A DNA stretch of 64,000 nucleotides from Gonocerus acuteangulatus (GCA_946811695.1 OX328131.1:14155289-14219288), one strand, 5' to 3'; numbered from the stretch's first letter, positions 1-11,540 are shown. Notes: generated by a model from the sequence alone, not told the origin. Numbers and translations: made by a program.

Positions 1-128
1 TTTTTTTAGATAATTTAGTAAGCTTTCGAATGGGTACCTTCCACTTACCAAGATTTCCTTACAGTTTTTGAGATATTTCAGAAAATATACGAAAACCCCA
101 AAACGTTTCATGCCTGTTATTGAAATAT

Positions 129-132
<4 letters not shown>
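1..132. repeat. Fragment of the 37-47 kb HINE-like repeat (family C)
   Basis: The words tagtaagctttcgaatggg and caaaacgtttcatgcctgtt match the interior of the elements at 36814-38647 and 46151-47491. No terminal structure is visible before the window edge. Confidence 0.5.

Positions 133-187
<55 letters not shown>
133..187. repeat. (AT)n microsatellite
   Basis: Pure TA dinucleotide run. Similar tracts occur near 11405, 30150, 30868, 31231, 32287, 32797, 35422, 41273, 45247, 47303, 54892, 58929 and 61173, usually inside or at the borders of mobile elements. Confidence 0.9.
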
Positions 188-191
<4 letters not shown>

Positions 192-391
192 CAAATACCA
201 CTCACTCACTCACTGACCTATCATCGCCCACCACTTGGCAGAAAAATTTGAAATTTTGCATGGAGACTTCCTATAGAGCGTAGATACTCGCTAAGAAAGG
301 TTTTTTTTTATATTAAAGTTATAGTTGGTTAGATCAGGCACGCCTAGGCAGCATGCGTTGCTAGGACGATAACAGAACAGCTGTACTACAC

Positions 392-966
392 TTAGAGATG
401 TGGGGTAGAAAATTTTCCAGAAAATTTTCAGCTACGTTTTTTCCGGAAAATTTTCCATTTACAAAAGGCTATTTTTTGGTAAATTTGTTCTAGGAAATAT
501 ATGAGCAATCCATATTTTCTTATATAAGCTAATTTCTGGACTATTTAAACAAAAAATACAGGTTATAATTAAACTTTTTAATTCGCGTGAATAAAATTAA
601 ATGTGATTATGTTTCACCTAACAATTGTCATATTGCTTATGTAATAACTCATAAAAAGGCAATTCATCCTATTTCATTATAAAAGAGCACTCACAGAAAA
701 TGACTTGCTCATTTCTCTTAATATTTGATAAACAAGGTTGTACCGGAAACCACCACTCTGTACAAGATGCAACAGTTTTAATAAAATTCGCCTCATTTAA
801 ACAACACTGGATTGGAATTAAAAAAAACAAAACAAAAAAAAACATCATACCGCTCTCTGTCAGGAATAATGGTTAACCAGAAAATAATAAATGTTTGGAC
901 GTTCTACATTTTGTAGAAGTCCATGAAGGCCAAATTCAAAATTTTCCGGAAAACCCACATCTCTAA
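392..966. mobile_element. Small TIR element (MITE) with ends ttagagatgtggg
   Basis: Left end ttagagatgtggggtagaaa and right end cccacatctctaa are inverted, with further complementary aaaattttcc blocks inside. It interrupts the family A Helitron copy near its cagctgt...ccgtac segment. No coding capacity was seen. Confidence 0.5.
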
Positions 967-1595
967 CCGTACTGTATCTATTTCATAGCATTTGTAATTC
1001 AGGTTAATTTCAACTATAATGGCTGACCTTGAATTACTAGAAATAAACTGTTTTTTTGTCACTCATAGAGTTTATGCCCTGGTGATGGACCATCTGAGGT
1101 AATAATATCCAGAACCACTTGACACAAAAATTTGAAATTTTGCACGAACAATCCGTTTAGAAGGTTAATACTCGCTAAGAAAGTTTTTTTTTAAAAAAAA
1201 AAAAATATATTCAAAAGTTTAAGTACTTTTAGGGAGGTTTGAATTAGTAATAAGTTCCTCATCGGCTCAAAAATGGTCCGATTTTGATGACATTTGGTAT
1301 AAAAATCTTTCTTTTCATTTATAACGTCAAGTTCATTAACAAGCTGAATCCGTTTACTAAAAAATGGTTTTTGGGGCAAAATTTGCGCGAAAAAATCGGA
1401 ACGCTTACATCTTCGAGTCTATATGCTTGCAGCAGTAATGGGCATAATTTTATTTATAAATAAAAATACGAATTTATTCGTACTTCATCTATTTGTGAAT
1501 ACGAATATAAATAAATTCGTACTTCATATATTTGTGAATACAAATATATATAAATTCGTATTCATAAGTGTAAATACGGATTTATTTTTATTCAC

Positions 1596-1599
<4 letters not shown>

Positions 1600-1646
<47 letters not shown>

Positions 1647-1809
1647 GGCGCATCTACATCTAGGTCATTAGCGCCGACAACCAGGGTGCGGCGAGGAATT
1701 TTCCCAGCGAGCCCTGAGATGAGAAAATTCCTGCCGGAGGTGGGAATCGAACCCACCATCTCCCGCTTATGAATCCAGCGCGATAGCCACTAGACCACGG
1801 GAGACCCCC
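1600..1809 (-). mobile_element. tRNA-derived SINE, family 1
   Basis: Reading the minus strand, a tRNA-like head contains an A-box region (GTGGTCTAGTGGCTA), a ttCATaa anticodon-loop-like stretch and B box GGTTCGATTCC. A body ending in ggcgctaatgacctagatgt and an A-rich tail (poly-T on the plus strand) follow. Direct repeats tattcacatat at 1589-1599 and 1810-1820 are the target duplication. Confidence 0.85.
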
Positions 1810-2087
1810 TATTCACATATATTAAATATAAAAATACAAATTAAATTTTTATTCGCAAATTTTCCTGCGAATACAAATAAATTCACAGAAAAAATTGTAA
1901 ATAATCACAAAAAATGTGAATATTTACAAAAAATCAAGTGATTACAAAAAAAAAATCACACTAAAATATACGAATACAAATTTATTCACATTATAATTCG
2001 TGAATAGAAATTTATTCAGAATAAAATTCGCAAATAAATTATGAATTTATTCGTATTAAGATGATATTACGAAAGTTATTGAAGGTG

Positions 2088-2270
2088 ATTTTTTTTTTTT
2101 TTTTTAATGCGTTTAACGTCTAGGTTATTAGCGCCTAGATTTTTGTTTTACCCCGAGTCCGCCGCGGGACCACCAGCCATGCTGCAGGGACACAGTTTGT
2201 TATCTGTGCCTCCATAAAAAATAAAAAAATAAAAAAAATAAATAAATAAAATAAAAAGAAAAAAATCACC
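2088..2270 (-). mobile_element. SINE-like insert in the centre of the foldback
   Basis: It has a poly-T start, then the tail motif ctaggttattagcgcc shared with SINE family 1 but a different body (ccgcgggaccaccagccatg) with no clear tRNA head. It separates the two foldback arms. Confidence 0.45.
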
Positions 2271-2694
2271 CTCAATAACTTTCGTAATATCATCTTAATA
2301 CGAATAACTTCATAATTTATTTGCGAATTTTATTGTGAATAAATTTTTATTCACAAATTATAATGTGAATAAATTTGTATTCGTATATTTTAATGTGTTT
2401 TTTTTAATCACTTGATTTTTTGTAAATATTCACATTTTTTGTGATTATTTACAATTTTTTCTGTGAATTTATTTGTATTCGCAGGAAAATTTGCGAATAA
2501 AATTTTATTTGTATTTTTAAATTTAATATATGTGAATAAAAATAAGTTCGTATTCACACTTATGAATACGAATTTATTTATATTTGTATTCACAAATATA
2601 TGAAGTACGAATTTATTTATATTCGTATTCACAAATAGATGAAGTACGAAGAAATTCGTATTTTTATTTATAAATAAAATTATGCCCATCTCTG

Positions 2695-4129
2695 GCTTGC
2701 AGGTACTCGTTATATGGGTTCCTCAACGTAGAAAAACGAATGAAACCTTTTTTAAAGCGATTTATGTAACCGTTTAAGAATAAAACTGATAGAAATACTT
2801 TTCCAGACTAATTTTCTGTTTGGGTATTCAGAAACGATGATTGGTTTACTTGAAACTAGTTCCAGGTATTTGACATTCATCTAATCTAAGAGATTTAAAC
2901 ATTAGTATCGTTTGGAGGTAAGAAGTAAATGGGAAAAAAATGTATTAGGATTAGTATCAGGATTTAGTGGCGATTAACATTTTATCATGTTTTTACGCAA
3001 AAAAAAAAATTGTATTGATGGCGATGGAAAGTTTCCGGATCTTAGTATATTTTCTAAAATATCTCGAAAACGGTTGGGAAATCGTAGTCAGTGGAAGGCG
3101 GCTATTCGAAAGGCTACTAAAGTTTTTACGAAAAAGATTCTGTTGTAATGTTCGGTGGGGCGACGTCAATCGAAGAGATAAGTGCTTAAAGTTGTTAGTT
3201 TTATTCTTTTCAATTTTGTGTTTGTCTCTGTTTGCCTAAATTTTTAAGTGGTGGTTGTATTTATTTTTTTTTACCCCCAAAAAAAATTATGTAGTAGCGT
3301 AAATTTTGACCGTACCTTATTTAACACAATATAAAAACTATTTGTCGGCCGCGGTGAAGCACTGGAAGTCAGCTAGTGTTTTATAAATAAGAAGGTCATT
3401 TACAGCAATATTGAACAATGTTGTGCTAAGAACACCTCCTTGTGGTACTCCATTTTCTTGAGGGAAAAGTAATTAAAAACAGAAAACTGAGTTATCTTAG
3501 TGCCCTAAGAATAATAATCGTAAAATTTGTTAACATAATTAGGTCCTAATTAAATTACATGAATTATTAGAATATTTATGCGAAATAAAATACGTTACTA
3601 TTTGATATTTTATGCAAATAAAGAAGGATGGTAGAAAATATGAAAGATATGTCAATGTCAGGTTGTTAGATATGTTCGGACGCCTTTTCCAATTTGCAGG
3701 TCCTTTGTTCGGAGAAATCTTTTCTTGAAGGAAAAAGAAGGCTGATTTGGTTAAAGTGACGTGCACGTCTCGGGAAAACATCCAAGATTGTAGATAAGAG
3801 GCGAAGGAATATGAAGGATATGGACTGAAGGAAATCCGGCATTATTGCGCGCAAGATAAAATGTAGCTTAACCCTTTCCGTTCGTGCGTTCTCAAGATTG
3901 ATTGTCGGCCATTGTGTAGAGATTGGCAGCCATTGTAGATATTTCCCGGAAGGATAGTACAAAGAGGAACGGAATAGCCGGCGATATTTTGTTGTAAATG
4001 TTGATTCTATCTCTTTGTATTCGTGCTACGTGTATGGGCGGTAGAACTTGAAAATATCAACTGTCTAAATCAATAATGTCAGAAAATGTTCGCAAGAAAT
4101 TAAATACGAAATTTGGTGGGAAATTATTT
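2695..4129. other. Helitron interior and unassigned AT-rich DNA
   Basis: 2703-3376 is the 3' half of the interrupted family A Helitron (compare 33500-34071). From 3377 to 4129 I see no coding signal; the short minus-strand frames at 3539-3962 have no recognisable domain. Confidence 0.4.
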
Positions 4130-4575
4130 TTAGCGCGGTTCCTCCCTCCCACCAAAGATCGGACCTCAAGACGCAATCTGGATGTGCCGATAAGAAAGTT
4201 TCACGTTTCAGATCCCATAGATTCGGTACATAAAACGTTTGTCTAATTTGAAAATTCAAGTTCTTTAACTAGGGGAATTCGTCTACCAGAACATGGTTTT
4301 TGGAAAGAAATTCGTGAATAAAAATCGTAAACCTTAAGCTTTCGAGTTCATATGCTTGCAGGTACTCGTTTTTAACGTAGGGAAATGGATAAAATAATTT
4401 TTATTGCGATATCCGTCACCGTTCACGAGAAAAATTGGTAAAACTACTATTCCAAACTAATTTTCTGTTTGGTTATTCAGATTGGTTGAATTAAAACTTG
4501 TTACAGATATTTTACATTTATCTAATCCAATGTATTTACATTTTGGTTGCATTTGGAGCAGAGTAGGGCACAAAT
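4130..4575 (-). mobile_element. HINE-like element family C, 3' part
   Basis: On the minus strand the 3' terminus reads gggagggaggaaccgcgcta followed by aaaa, identical to the 3' hairpin of the copies at 38647 and 47491. Interior words such as ttcatatgcttgcaggtact also match family C. The element is broken by DNA from 4575 to about 5750 and resumes near 5760-5905. Confidence 0.5.
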
Positions 4576-4862
4576 CAACTAAATGATTGACAAATCGATT
4601 AAATTTTACTTATCACTAATCAATCACAGGATGAAATAAGCTAATCACAACTCTAGTTAATCATTAATCATATTTCATATTAATAATATTTGAAGTTAGT
4701 CATCAATCAATCGTTACTCGTCAATCATTGATAGTCTGTACTAATGATTGACATTGTAAATACTTTTAGTATTAGGCTAATACCAACTTGTTTACACATA
4801 CTATCTATAAATTGGGCATTGAAATTACTTCATGAGCGGGTTAGTCATCAATCGTAAATTAA

Positions 4863-5670
4863 GGCCTTTTGGTAAAAATGAAATTTCACGCCCTCAAAAC
4901 CGATTTCTTTCAAATTTTGTACAATAACGTATTTTGGCGCTAATGGCCAAGTTGTAGATGCGACGTAAAAAAAAAAAAAAATAAAAAAAATAACGTATTT
5001 TGATGCACTAAACACAAATACGTTAATAAAAACCTTCGCATTTAACTACGAATGAAGTTATTAAGCACTAAAGTTCACTGTTATGCGGGTTATGAGAGCT
5101 AATGTTAACAACTAAATTTGTGAGGCATAAATGACGACTTTAAGGCATACATGCTAAGCGTTTCCGCTCGCTCAAGAAGATAACAAACCCCAGTCAATCC
5201 AACTCGCTAAAATTAATAGAATTCTAATAGAATATAATATTAATCACTAAAGTTCACTGTTAGGAAGGTTATAAAACTAGGCGTAAACAGCGTATTTGTA
5301 AACACGCGCATGCGCAGATATGTAACATTGGGAAACAGAGAACTCTCATTTGAAATGTTCAGAAACCATTTATTCAAAAATATTGTTAATTTTAAGGGCA
5401 TCCTCACCCGTCGTCACCTGTCGCTTAAGAGCATACGTGCTATGCGTTTCCGCTCGCTACGCTCGCTCAAGAAAATAACAAAACCCCAGTCAATCCAACT
5501 CGCTAAAATTAATAGAATTCAATTAATTATTCTATTAACTTTAGTGCTTAATAACTTATTTCCTAGTTAAATGCGAAGTTTTTTTAAAAGTATTCGTGTT
5601 TAGTGCATCAAAATACGTTATTGTACGGAAATCGGTTTTGAGGGCGTGAAACTTCATTTTTACTGGCCTT
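4863..5670. mobile_element. Foldback (long inverted repeat) element
   Basis: The arms carry ggcctttt...cacgccctcaaaaccgattt on the left and its complement on the right, with internal complementary blocks tttgatgcactaaacac / gtgtttagtgcatcaaa. The left arm holds a SINE family 1 tail (ggcgctaatggcc near 4935, then poly-A). The centre contains an internal direct duplication: cgtttccgctcgct...aaccccagtcaatccaac occurs near 5160 and again near 5446. No intact coding frame was seen. Confidence 0.65.
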
Positions 5671-5905
5671 TTTTTAGTCATTAATCACTAATCTGAGTAA
5701 GGTTAGTCAGTAATCATCAATCATGAGAAAAGGACATATTAGAAGGAAATGTATTAATAGACGTGATAAGTCTTTCTATATTGGAATATTTTCTAAAATA
5801 TCTCAAAAACGGTTGGTAAATCGTTGTAAGAGGAAGGTGACCATTCGATAATTTTCGATGAGGCGATGTCACTCGGAGAAATAAGTTCAAGCACTTAAAA
5901 ATCGT

Positions 5906-6388
5906 TAGTTTTTTTTTTTTTTTTTAATTGCATTTAACTTTAACTAAATGAGTATTTTAATAAAACAAGTTAAGAAAATAGAAACATATTGGTTTTACTG
6001 AGAAAGAGAATGGAGAAATGTTCGCTTAACATACAGCCAGTTTCCTGTTACAGCACCTGTAATATCTAACCATTTCACAATAATCTATCTATATTTGCTG
6101 TAGCTTAGTAACCAGAAGGTTATAACACATGTTTTCAGTTACAATTCATTCAATGTTATGTTGTGTTATGTTCCAATCTATTCTATGTTACAATGAAAAT
6201 AAACGCAGTTTTAAGTAAAATGTATTATAGCAACTTAAACCTTTCTTCTCTTTAAATTTTTTTTAATTTTTATTTTATTTATCGAGACACTTCGCAGCTT
6301 TGGCGATTAAGTTAAGAATTTAAGTATTTAAAATGTTAAACTAAACAACATACTTTAATTAACAAACTGTATTACAATTCAACATATA
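5906..6388. other. AT-rich stretch with no recognised feature
   Basis: Contains a poly-T run near 5911-5925 and no coding, RNA or repeat signal that I can assign. Confidence 0.4.
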
Positions 6389-7319
6389 CAGTAGAACTTG
6401 GATAATTCGAACCCCTAGGGACCGACAAAAAAGTTCGAATTATCCAAAATTCGAATTACAAAAGTTTTGGAAAATAAAGGTCTTAAAAATCGAACTTCAT
6501 ATTTTTTACATTTTTTAATTTAAAAATAAAAATACGTTTTATAAAAAACATTTCATGTAATGATGATTACGTACATAAGGAATTAATAATTTATCAAAAA
6601 AGTAAAACTAGAGGTCTGTTGTTTTGAAAAAAAGTCATTTTCATGGGCAAGAAATTTTTCTTTATTTTTCAGGTGAGTTGGTAAAGTGTTAGGAGGAATT
6701 CCAAAGTCCTTGGCAATTTCAGATTTTTTCTTTATTCCTTTTTCAACTTCTTTAATTGCAGCTATTGTCTCTGACTACGTTAAAGTTTTATAACTTCTAG
6801 GCTTCGACATCTTAAATTAACAAGTCACTGAACTGCACTGTACACCAGAAATTCAAGGCTCATACAATACAACAGATCTAGGCGCTGACTGACATAACTG
6901 AATAAGAAATGAAGATCGGAGGGATGGTGGGAGGGAATTCTAGGATAGAACGACAGGATGTAACTATAACAACCCCTGGAAGGGAGAAAGCGCGACCCAC
7001 CACTTTGCAGAACTCCTAGAGTCCAAGAACTAGACTATGAGACCGCCGCGCTTCTTGTCCCGGGACCCCTACATCCGTATCTAACTATCCTTCTTACCCG
7101 AGGGGAGAATATTTTCACAAGATTTAAGATCGACCGCCTCTCTGACCACTTCCCAGTGGAGGGATGGAATCTGAAAAAATTCGAATTATCCAAAATTTTA
7201 TTCGAATTAGCCACGATTTTTTTACATTTTTTTTTGCCCTCAATTCTAGGGACCGAGAGAAATATTCGAATTGAAGACGATTTCGAATTACCGAAGTTCG
7301 AATTATCCATGTTCCACTA
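6389..7319. mobile_element. Deleted Tigger/pogo DNA transposon
   Basis: Inverted ends CAGTAGAACTTGGATAATTC and its near complement (ending gttccacta) are flanked by TA on both sides (6387-6388, 7320-7321), the Tc1/mariner-superfamily target. The interior encodes only the N-terminal DNA-binding part of a transposase on the minus strand. An AT-poor block at 6900-7140 between them is unrelated to the transposase. Confidence 0.75.
6606..6810 (-). pseudogene. Tigger-type transposase, N-terminal CENP-B/HTH remnant
   Basis: From ATG at 6810 the minus strand reads MSKPRSYKTLT, a stop, then ETIAAIKEVEKGIKKKSEIA, KDFGIPPNTLPTHLKNKEKF. The pattern of helix, E-I-A-K-D-F-G-I-P-P-N-T-L, then L-K-N-K-E-K is the CENP-B-type helix-turn-helix of pogo/Tigger transposases, which binds the element ends. 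There is a stop after residue 11 and no catalytic DDE domain, so this is a dead remnant. Confidence 0.75.
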
Positions 7320-7436
7320 TATACATATTAGTTTTCCAATCAGTCTATTTTAAGTATAAGTTATTTTGGGGATTATATTGAGGGTTTAATTTCATTTAGA
7401 GTGTGTCATATAGTCTGGTTTGTTTCAAAAAGTCTA

Positions 7437-7593
7437 ATGTCTCACTCACACCGTATGACGAAACAAGACACACCTATCTGCCAATATTGCAACATAAACC
7501 TTACACTTGCTAACGCAGACTAAGACAAAACTTTGACATGCCTGATAACTTGACTGACTTACTCAGGGACTTACCAATAACGTCTTCTATCTT
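7437..7593 (+). pseudogene. LINE ORF2 C-terminal zinc-knuckle remnant
   Basis: The frame reads HSHRMTKQDTPICQYCNINL then TLANAD, matching the RLRIGH..L(T)HSYLM..D.PIC.YC...LT segment at the C-terminus of jockey/I-like LINEs (compare 45886-46129). The first two Cys are present, the His-x4-Cys half is damaged and stops follow. The SINE at 7604 inserted just downstream. Confidence 0.6.
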
Positions 7594-7603
7594 TTTACTA
7601 TTT

Positions 7604-7825
7604 GTAGGGGTCTCCCGTGGTCTAATGGCTAGCGCCTTGCATTCATAAGCGGGAGGTGGTGGGTTTGATTCCCAACCTCCGGCAGGAATTTTATCATCCC
7701 ACGGCTCGCTGGTAAAATTCCTAGCTGCACCCTGGATGTCGGCGCTAATGACCTAGATGTAGATGCACCGTAAAAAAAATAAATAAATAAATAAATAAAT
7801 ATATAAAAAAAAAATTAAACAATAA
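7604..7825 (+). mobile_element. tRNA-derived SINE, family 1
   Basis: The head has the A-box region gtggtctaatggctagcg and the B box region gggtttgattccc. The conserved tail ggcgctaatgacctagatgt and an (AAAT)n/poly-A end follow. Direct repeats tttactattt at 7594-7603 and 7826-7835 are the target duplication. Confidence 0.85.
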
Positions 7826-7835
7826 TTTACTATTT

Positions 7836-8286
7836 CTATTTCTACCAGGAGCTAAATTGGCTATTCCCTCTTTATCGTCGACAGTACTTCCTCTGCTCAG
7901 TCCTTTACCAATTAATTCAATCCCGTAGACCTTCTTATATTTTTCAACTCCTTAAATTTAAATCCTCGGTTCACTCCCGTAACACCCGATCTCGTCCTTC
8001 CGATCTTTATATTCCTTCCCACCGTCACTCGTGCCACCTCGCTATGGAATTCCTTGCCTTCGTTTGTCCGCCATTCTACCAACCTAGAAACCTTTGAATC
8101 CCGACTCTTCCACCACCTTCTATCCCTCCAAGTTTTACCCAACCCCTAGTCTATATTGAAGCTGTACACTATATACTGATACTGATAGCACTTATATGTT
8201 TTCAAGTTTATACGTAAAATTCAAAATTATTTTGTAATTTCAAAATTATTCCTATGGGACTTCTGTCCCGGAATAAGAATAAAACT
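7836..8286 (+). pseudogene. LINE ORF2 C-terminal end and 3' UTR
   Basis: Frame 1 gives FQLLKFKSSVHSRNTRSRPS then DLYIPSHRHS. A frameshift leads to LWNSLPSFVRHSTNLETFES then RLFHHLL and a stop at about 8150. The W-N-S-L-P ... S-x-x-x-F-x-x-x-L ending is typical of CR1/jockey/RTE-type LINE proteins. A 3' UTR follows, ending gaataagaataaaacttttc, directly joined to an (ATTC)n tract that probably grew from the LINE's repetitive tail. Confidence 0.65.
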
Positions 8287-8576
8287 TTTCATTCATTCAT
8301 TCATTTCATTCATTCATTCATTCATTTCATTCATTCATTCATTCATTCATTCATTCATTCATTCATTCATTCATTCATTCATTTCATTAATTCATTCATT
8401 CATTCATTCATTCATTCATTCATTCATTCATTCATTTCATTCATTCATTCATTCATTCATTCATTCATTCATTCATTCATTCATTCATTCATTCATTCAT
8501 TCATTCATTCATTCATTCATTTCATTAATTCATTCATTCAGTCATTCATTCATTCATTCATTCATTCATTCATTCA
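8287..8576 (+). repeat. (ATTC)n microsatellite
   Basis: Nearly pure ATTC tetranucleotide run with occasional ATTTC or ATTA interruptions. The FIHSFIHS-type reading frame over it is only the translation of the tetramer. Confidence 0.95.
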
Positions 8577-9143
8577 TATTTGTACTAGAAATATGAATGT
8601 AAACGCACTAAGATAACGCAGTTCCGGACATTTGATTAATTTTAAATATTTTTTTTTGTATTTCTGAGTAATTTAATAGTTGTGAGCTTGATGTGTTTGT
8701 GAAACAAGTCCTGTTCTGTTATTATTTTAATGTCCAAGTTCTGTTTGTATTATTCGCATCAGCAGAAAACTTCACAAACGAAGCAACTAAAATAAATACA
8801 TTTATTTAGCTGATCTGTTGAAATCCTAGTTTAATAAGCGAGTGAAAATTCTGCCTATTTGTGCTATGGTCCAATATTTTTCAGTGATCGCCTATATGGG
8901 CTATTGTATTTTACGAGGCATTGTTATTAAAGGCCAATAGGATCTTCTGAAAGGGCGTAAAACATGATGACGATGGGAGTCATAAAAAGGTAACGGGAGC
9001 AAAAGCCTATATTGGAGGGTAGGTTTATTAAAGGAAGTATCTTCAGTATACATATCTCTCTTTTCAGGGGTGAATTAATTTCTATACCGAGAATCTTGGG
9101 TTCGATTCCTACAACTGGGATGGTGGATTTTCATTTTAAAAAT
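8577..9143. other. Unassigned DNA with a SINE family 2 fragment
   Basis: No coding signal. Around 9095-9140 a B-box-like gggttcgattcctac and gatggtggattttcatttt resemble the middle of the family 2 SINE at 12693. Confidence 0.35.
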
Positions 9144-9742
9144 TCCGTCACGTAGGAGCTGCATAACTAAGCACTTTCCTCAGAATTGGGTAGTGTCGTA
9201 TGCATTCCTGAATAATTTGCTTAAAAAAACCTATATAGATAAATAAAATAAAAACATAAATAGTTCTGCTCTTTTGAATTTATTATGAGCAGCTGTTTCA
9301 ATTATTAATTTTGTAATTAATTTCCTTCCAGAGTTTTGTGTATGTGGGGTACTACACTACGTAATAAATACACAAAGCTTCACATATTCGTCTACTGATC
9401 GTAATGAATAAAATAGAATAAACATTACGACTGGTATTGGTAAATAACTACTTTGGCTCCGGAGTAACCCCCCCCCCCCCCCTTGTAGTTGGACCGATTT
9501 TGTTGGTTAAGGAACTCGTTCAATCGTTAGATGGGGGAAAAAACAAAAACTCTGGCCTGTATCGTGTTAACGGACACATATATAACTGTATATATATATA
9601 TAGAGGGAGAGAGAGAGAAATTTTAACTGGGGTCATTTTTGGTGTCTACTAGGTAGGATCGATAAAGATTCGAAGAAATTTGTCAAAAATTCCGTCATGA
9701 GTGCAACCTCAATTGCTACTTTCCTTCGGAGGAAAGTGCTAA
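9144..9742 (+). mobile_element. HINE/Helentron-like element, family B
   Basis: The 5' end is tccgtcacgtaggagctgc, followed by the subterminal motif agcactttcctc. The 3' end is a hairpin ctttccttcggaggaaag, then tgctaa and A residues. The subterminal motif is the complement of the 3' hairpin arm (gaggaaagtgct). One copy of the internal ggagtaaccccccccc block and a short (TA)n lie inside. It is immediately followed by another 5' end at 9747 (tccgacacgcag). No transposase is encoded, so it is non-autonomous. Confidence 0.6.
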
Positions 9743-9746
9743 AAAG

Positions 9747-9943
9747 TCCGACACGCAGTAATTGCCTCAATAGAGCGCGTTTTCCTTTTAAACCCTAGGG
9801 TGATTTGGAAAGCTTCGTGTAGGAAAAGTTTATATTTTCTTTTGATATTTCCCAAAAATTTAAAAAACCCTACTCAAATGACCTCTGGATGAAAAGCAAT
9901 ACTTTAGGGTACACAATACTCAGAAATCCGACAATACTCAACG
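9747..9943 (+). mobile_element. HINE-like 5' end abutting the previous element
   Basis: Starts tccgacacgcagtaattgcc with a subterminal motif tagagcgcgttttcc, a third variant of the family B/C design. Its 3' hairpin was not found. Confidence 0.4.
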
Positions 9944-10357
9944 CCAACTGGCGCACAGTGGGGCCAAACGACATTTCGTGTTTCAAAAAAGGCTACAGCC
10001 TCTAAATCTTAACCGATTTCAATGTATTTTTTTTTTTTTTTTTTTTTAATGAAAGCTAATAATTTTTAGAACACCATTGTCTAGCCAGATTTTTGTTTCC
10101 TATGTTTATTAAATTACGTGTAAGTAATTCAGGAACTGTGTTATTCGCCACTGTAAATAACATTAATTCTTAATTTAATGGCAGTTTAAAAGCATTTATG
10201 GATTTATAACTAACTAATTACAAATATGAAATTTTTATAAATTCATTATTAAACAATAATAAACTTCCAATCGCGATGATGGAATTACACATTCATATAA
10301 CGGAACTGTCAGAAAAGGGTGGTATCCTATAAATAAAGAAAATATGTCATTAAAAAG

Positions 10358-11403
10358 TCCGTCACGCAGGAGCTGCATAATTAAGCACTTTCCTCAGAAT
10401 TTGGGTAGTGTAGATTGCTTTCCAGAACAATTTGCTTAAAATATCCTACATAAATAAAATAAAAACATGAATAGTTCTCTTTTAAATTTGTAATGAGTAA
10501 CTGATCAATTAATAATTTGCTTCCAGAGTTATGTTTACACATGGTACCTACTACACTACGTAATAAATACAAAAAACTTCATATTTTCGTGTTTTGATCT
10601 GGCGCAGGAATAGGATACAGTCCCTCTAGTGGGAGATAGCGCTCCTTGCGGCGGCCTTGCGAACCTACGTCAGGCGGGCTATTCTATCGAAATATATTAC
10701 AAAGTAAACCCCCCTTTCCGATTGACCGATTTAGCTCATTTTTACAAAACTTTTTTCCCATGAGTTACCCATGACGTATACCGCGTTTCGTTACAATACA
10801 GCAGAAATTACGACCGGTATGAGTATATTAGTAATTTGGGTCAGGAGTAAACCCCCCCTTCTAATGAACCGATTTAGTTTATTTTTACAACACATATTTA
10901 CCTGTAGATTACCACTACGAATGCCGAGTTTCGTCGAAATATACCAAAAATCACTGCTGGTAGTGGCGAATTGGTATTGTGGGTCCGGAGTAAACCCCCC
11001 CTCCTAATGAACCGATTTAGTTTATTTTTACAAAAGTTATTAACCTGTGGATTACCACTACGAATACCGAGTTCCGTTGAAATATACCAAAAATCACGGC
11101 TGGTAGTGGCGAATTGGTATTGTGGGTCCGGAGTAAACCCCCCCTTCTAATGAACGGATTTAGTTCATTTTTATATCTCACTTTTCTCTCTATATTACCA
11201 CTACGAATACCAAGTTTCGTTGAAATATAACAAATATTACGGCTGACATAGTCAAATTAGTGTTTTGGGTTTGGGGTAAACCCCCCCTTCCGGTGGACCG
11301 ACTTTGGTGGTTAACGAACTCGTTCAATCGTTTGCTAATTGAATGCTATATACCAAGTTTCGTGACGAAAAAACAAAAACTCTGGCCGCTAACGTGTTAA
11401 CAG

Positions 11404-11472
<69 letters not shown>

Positions 11473-11540
11473 TATATATAAATTTTAACGGGGGTCATTT
11501 TCGGTGTCAATAGCTACTTTCCTTCGGAGGAAAGTGCTAA
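10358..11540 (+). mobile_element. HINE/Helentron-like element, family B, full copy with internal tandem repeats
   Basis: 5' tccgtcacgcaggagctgc and subterminal agcactttcctc; 3' hairpin cttcggaggaaag and gtgctaa at 11534-11540. The interior has four to five tandem units of 143 bp (ggagtaaaccccccc landmarks at 10838, 10981, 11124 and 11267), then an (AT)n run at 11405-11470. Subterminal inverted motif, central tandem repeats, microsatellite and 3' hairpin is the organisation described for Helentron-associated elements such as Drosophila DINE-1. Confidence 0.6.

Larger units (their letters stand above)
1433..2694. mobile_element. hAT-type foldback element with 8-bp target duplication
   Basis: The two arms are inverted copies of a roughly 600-bp unit starting CAG(T/A)(A/G)ATGGGCATAATT. 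The element is flanked by gcttgcag at 1425-1432 and 2695-2702, an 8-bp direct repeat as expected for hAT insertion. The arms are rich in aatacgaatt words, which create spurious Asn/Thr-rich reading frames. The left arm carries a SINE (1600-1809) and the centre another SINE-like insert. A single-arm relative lies at 11657-12030. Confidence 0.7.
183..3376 (+). mobile_element. Helitron-like element, family A, interrupted copy
   Basis: It begins with TTTGTCAAATACCACTCACT and ends with a GC hairpin region, then gtcagctag followed by t. The same ends bound the copy at 32848-34071. CTAG preceded by a GC hairpin and followed by T is the expected 3' terminus of a Helitron. The interior is broken by the insertions at 392-966 and 1433-2694. 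No Rep/helicase coding remains. Confidence 0.55.

Noticed and set aside
1423..2689. Asn/Thr-rich frames beginning MGIILFINKNTN on both strands and at 11662
   Set aside because: They arise from the palindromic aatacgaatt-rich hAT foldback arms; the same peptide appears on opposite strands because the arms are inverted.
8254..8616. 120-codon frame with FIHSFIHS repeats
   Set aside because: Direct translation of an (ATTC)n microsatellite.
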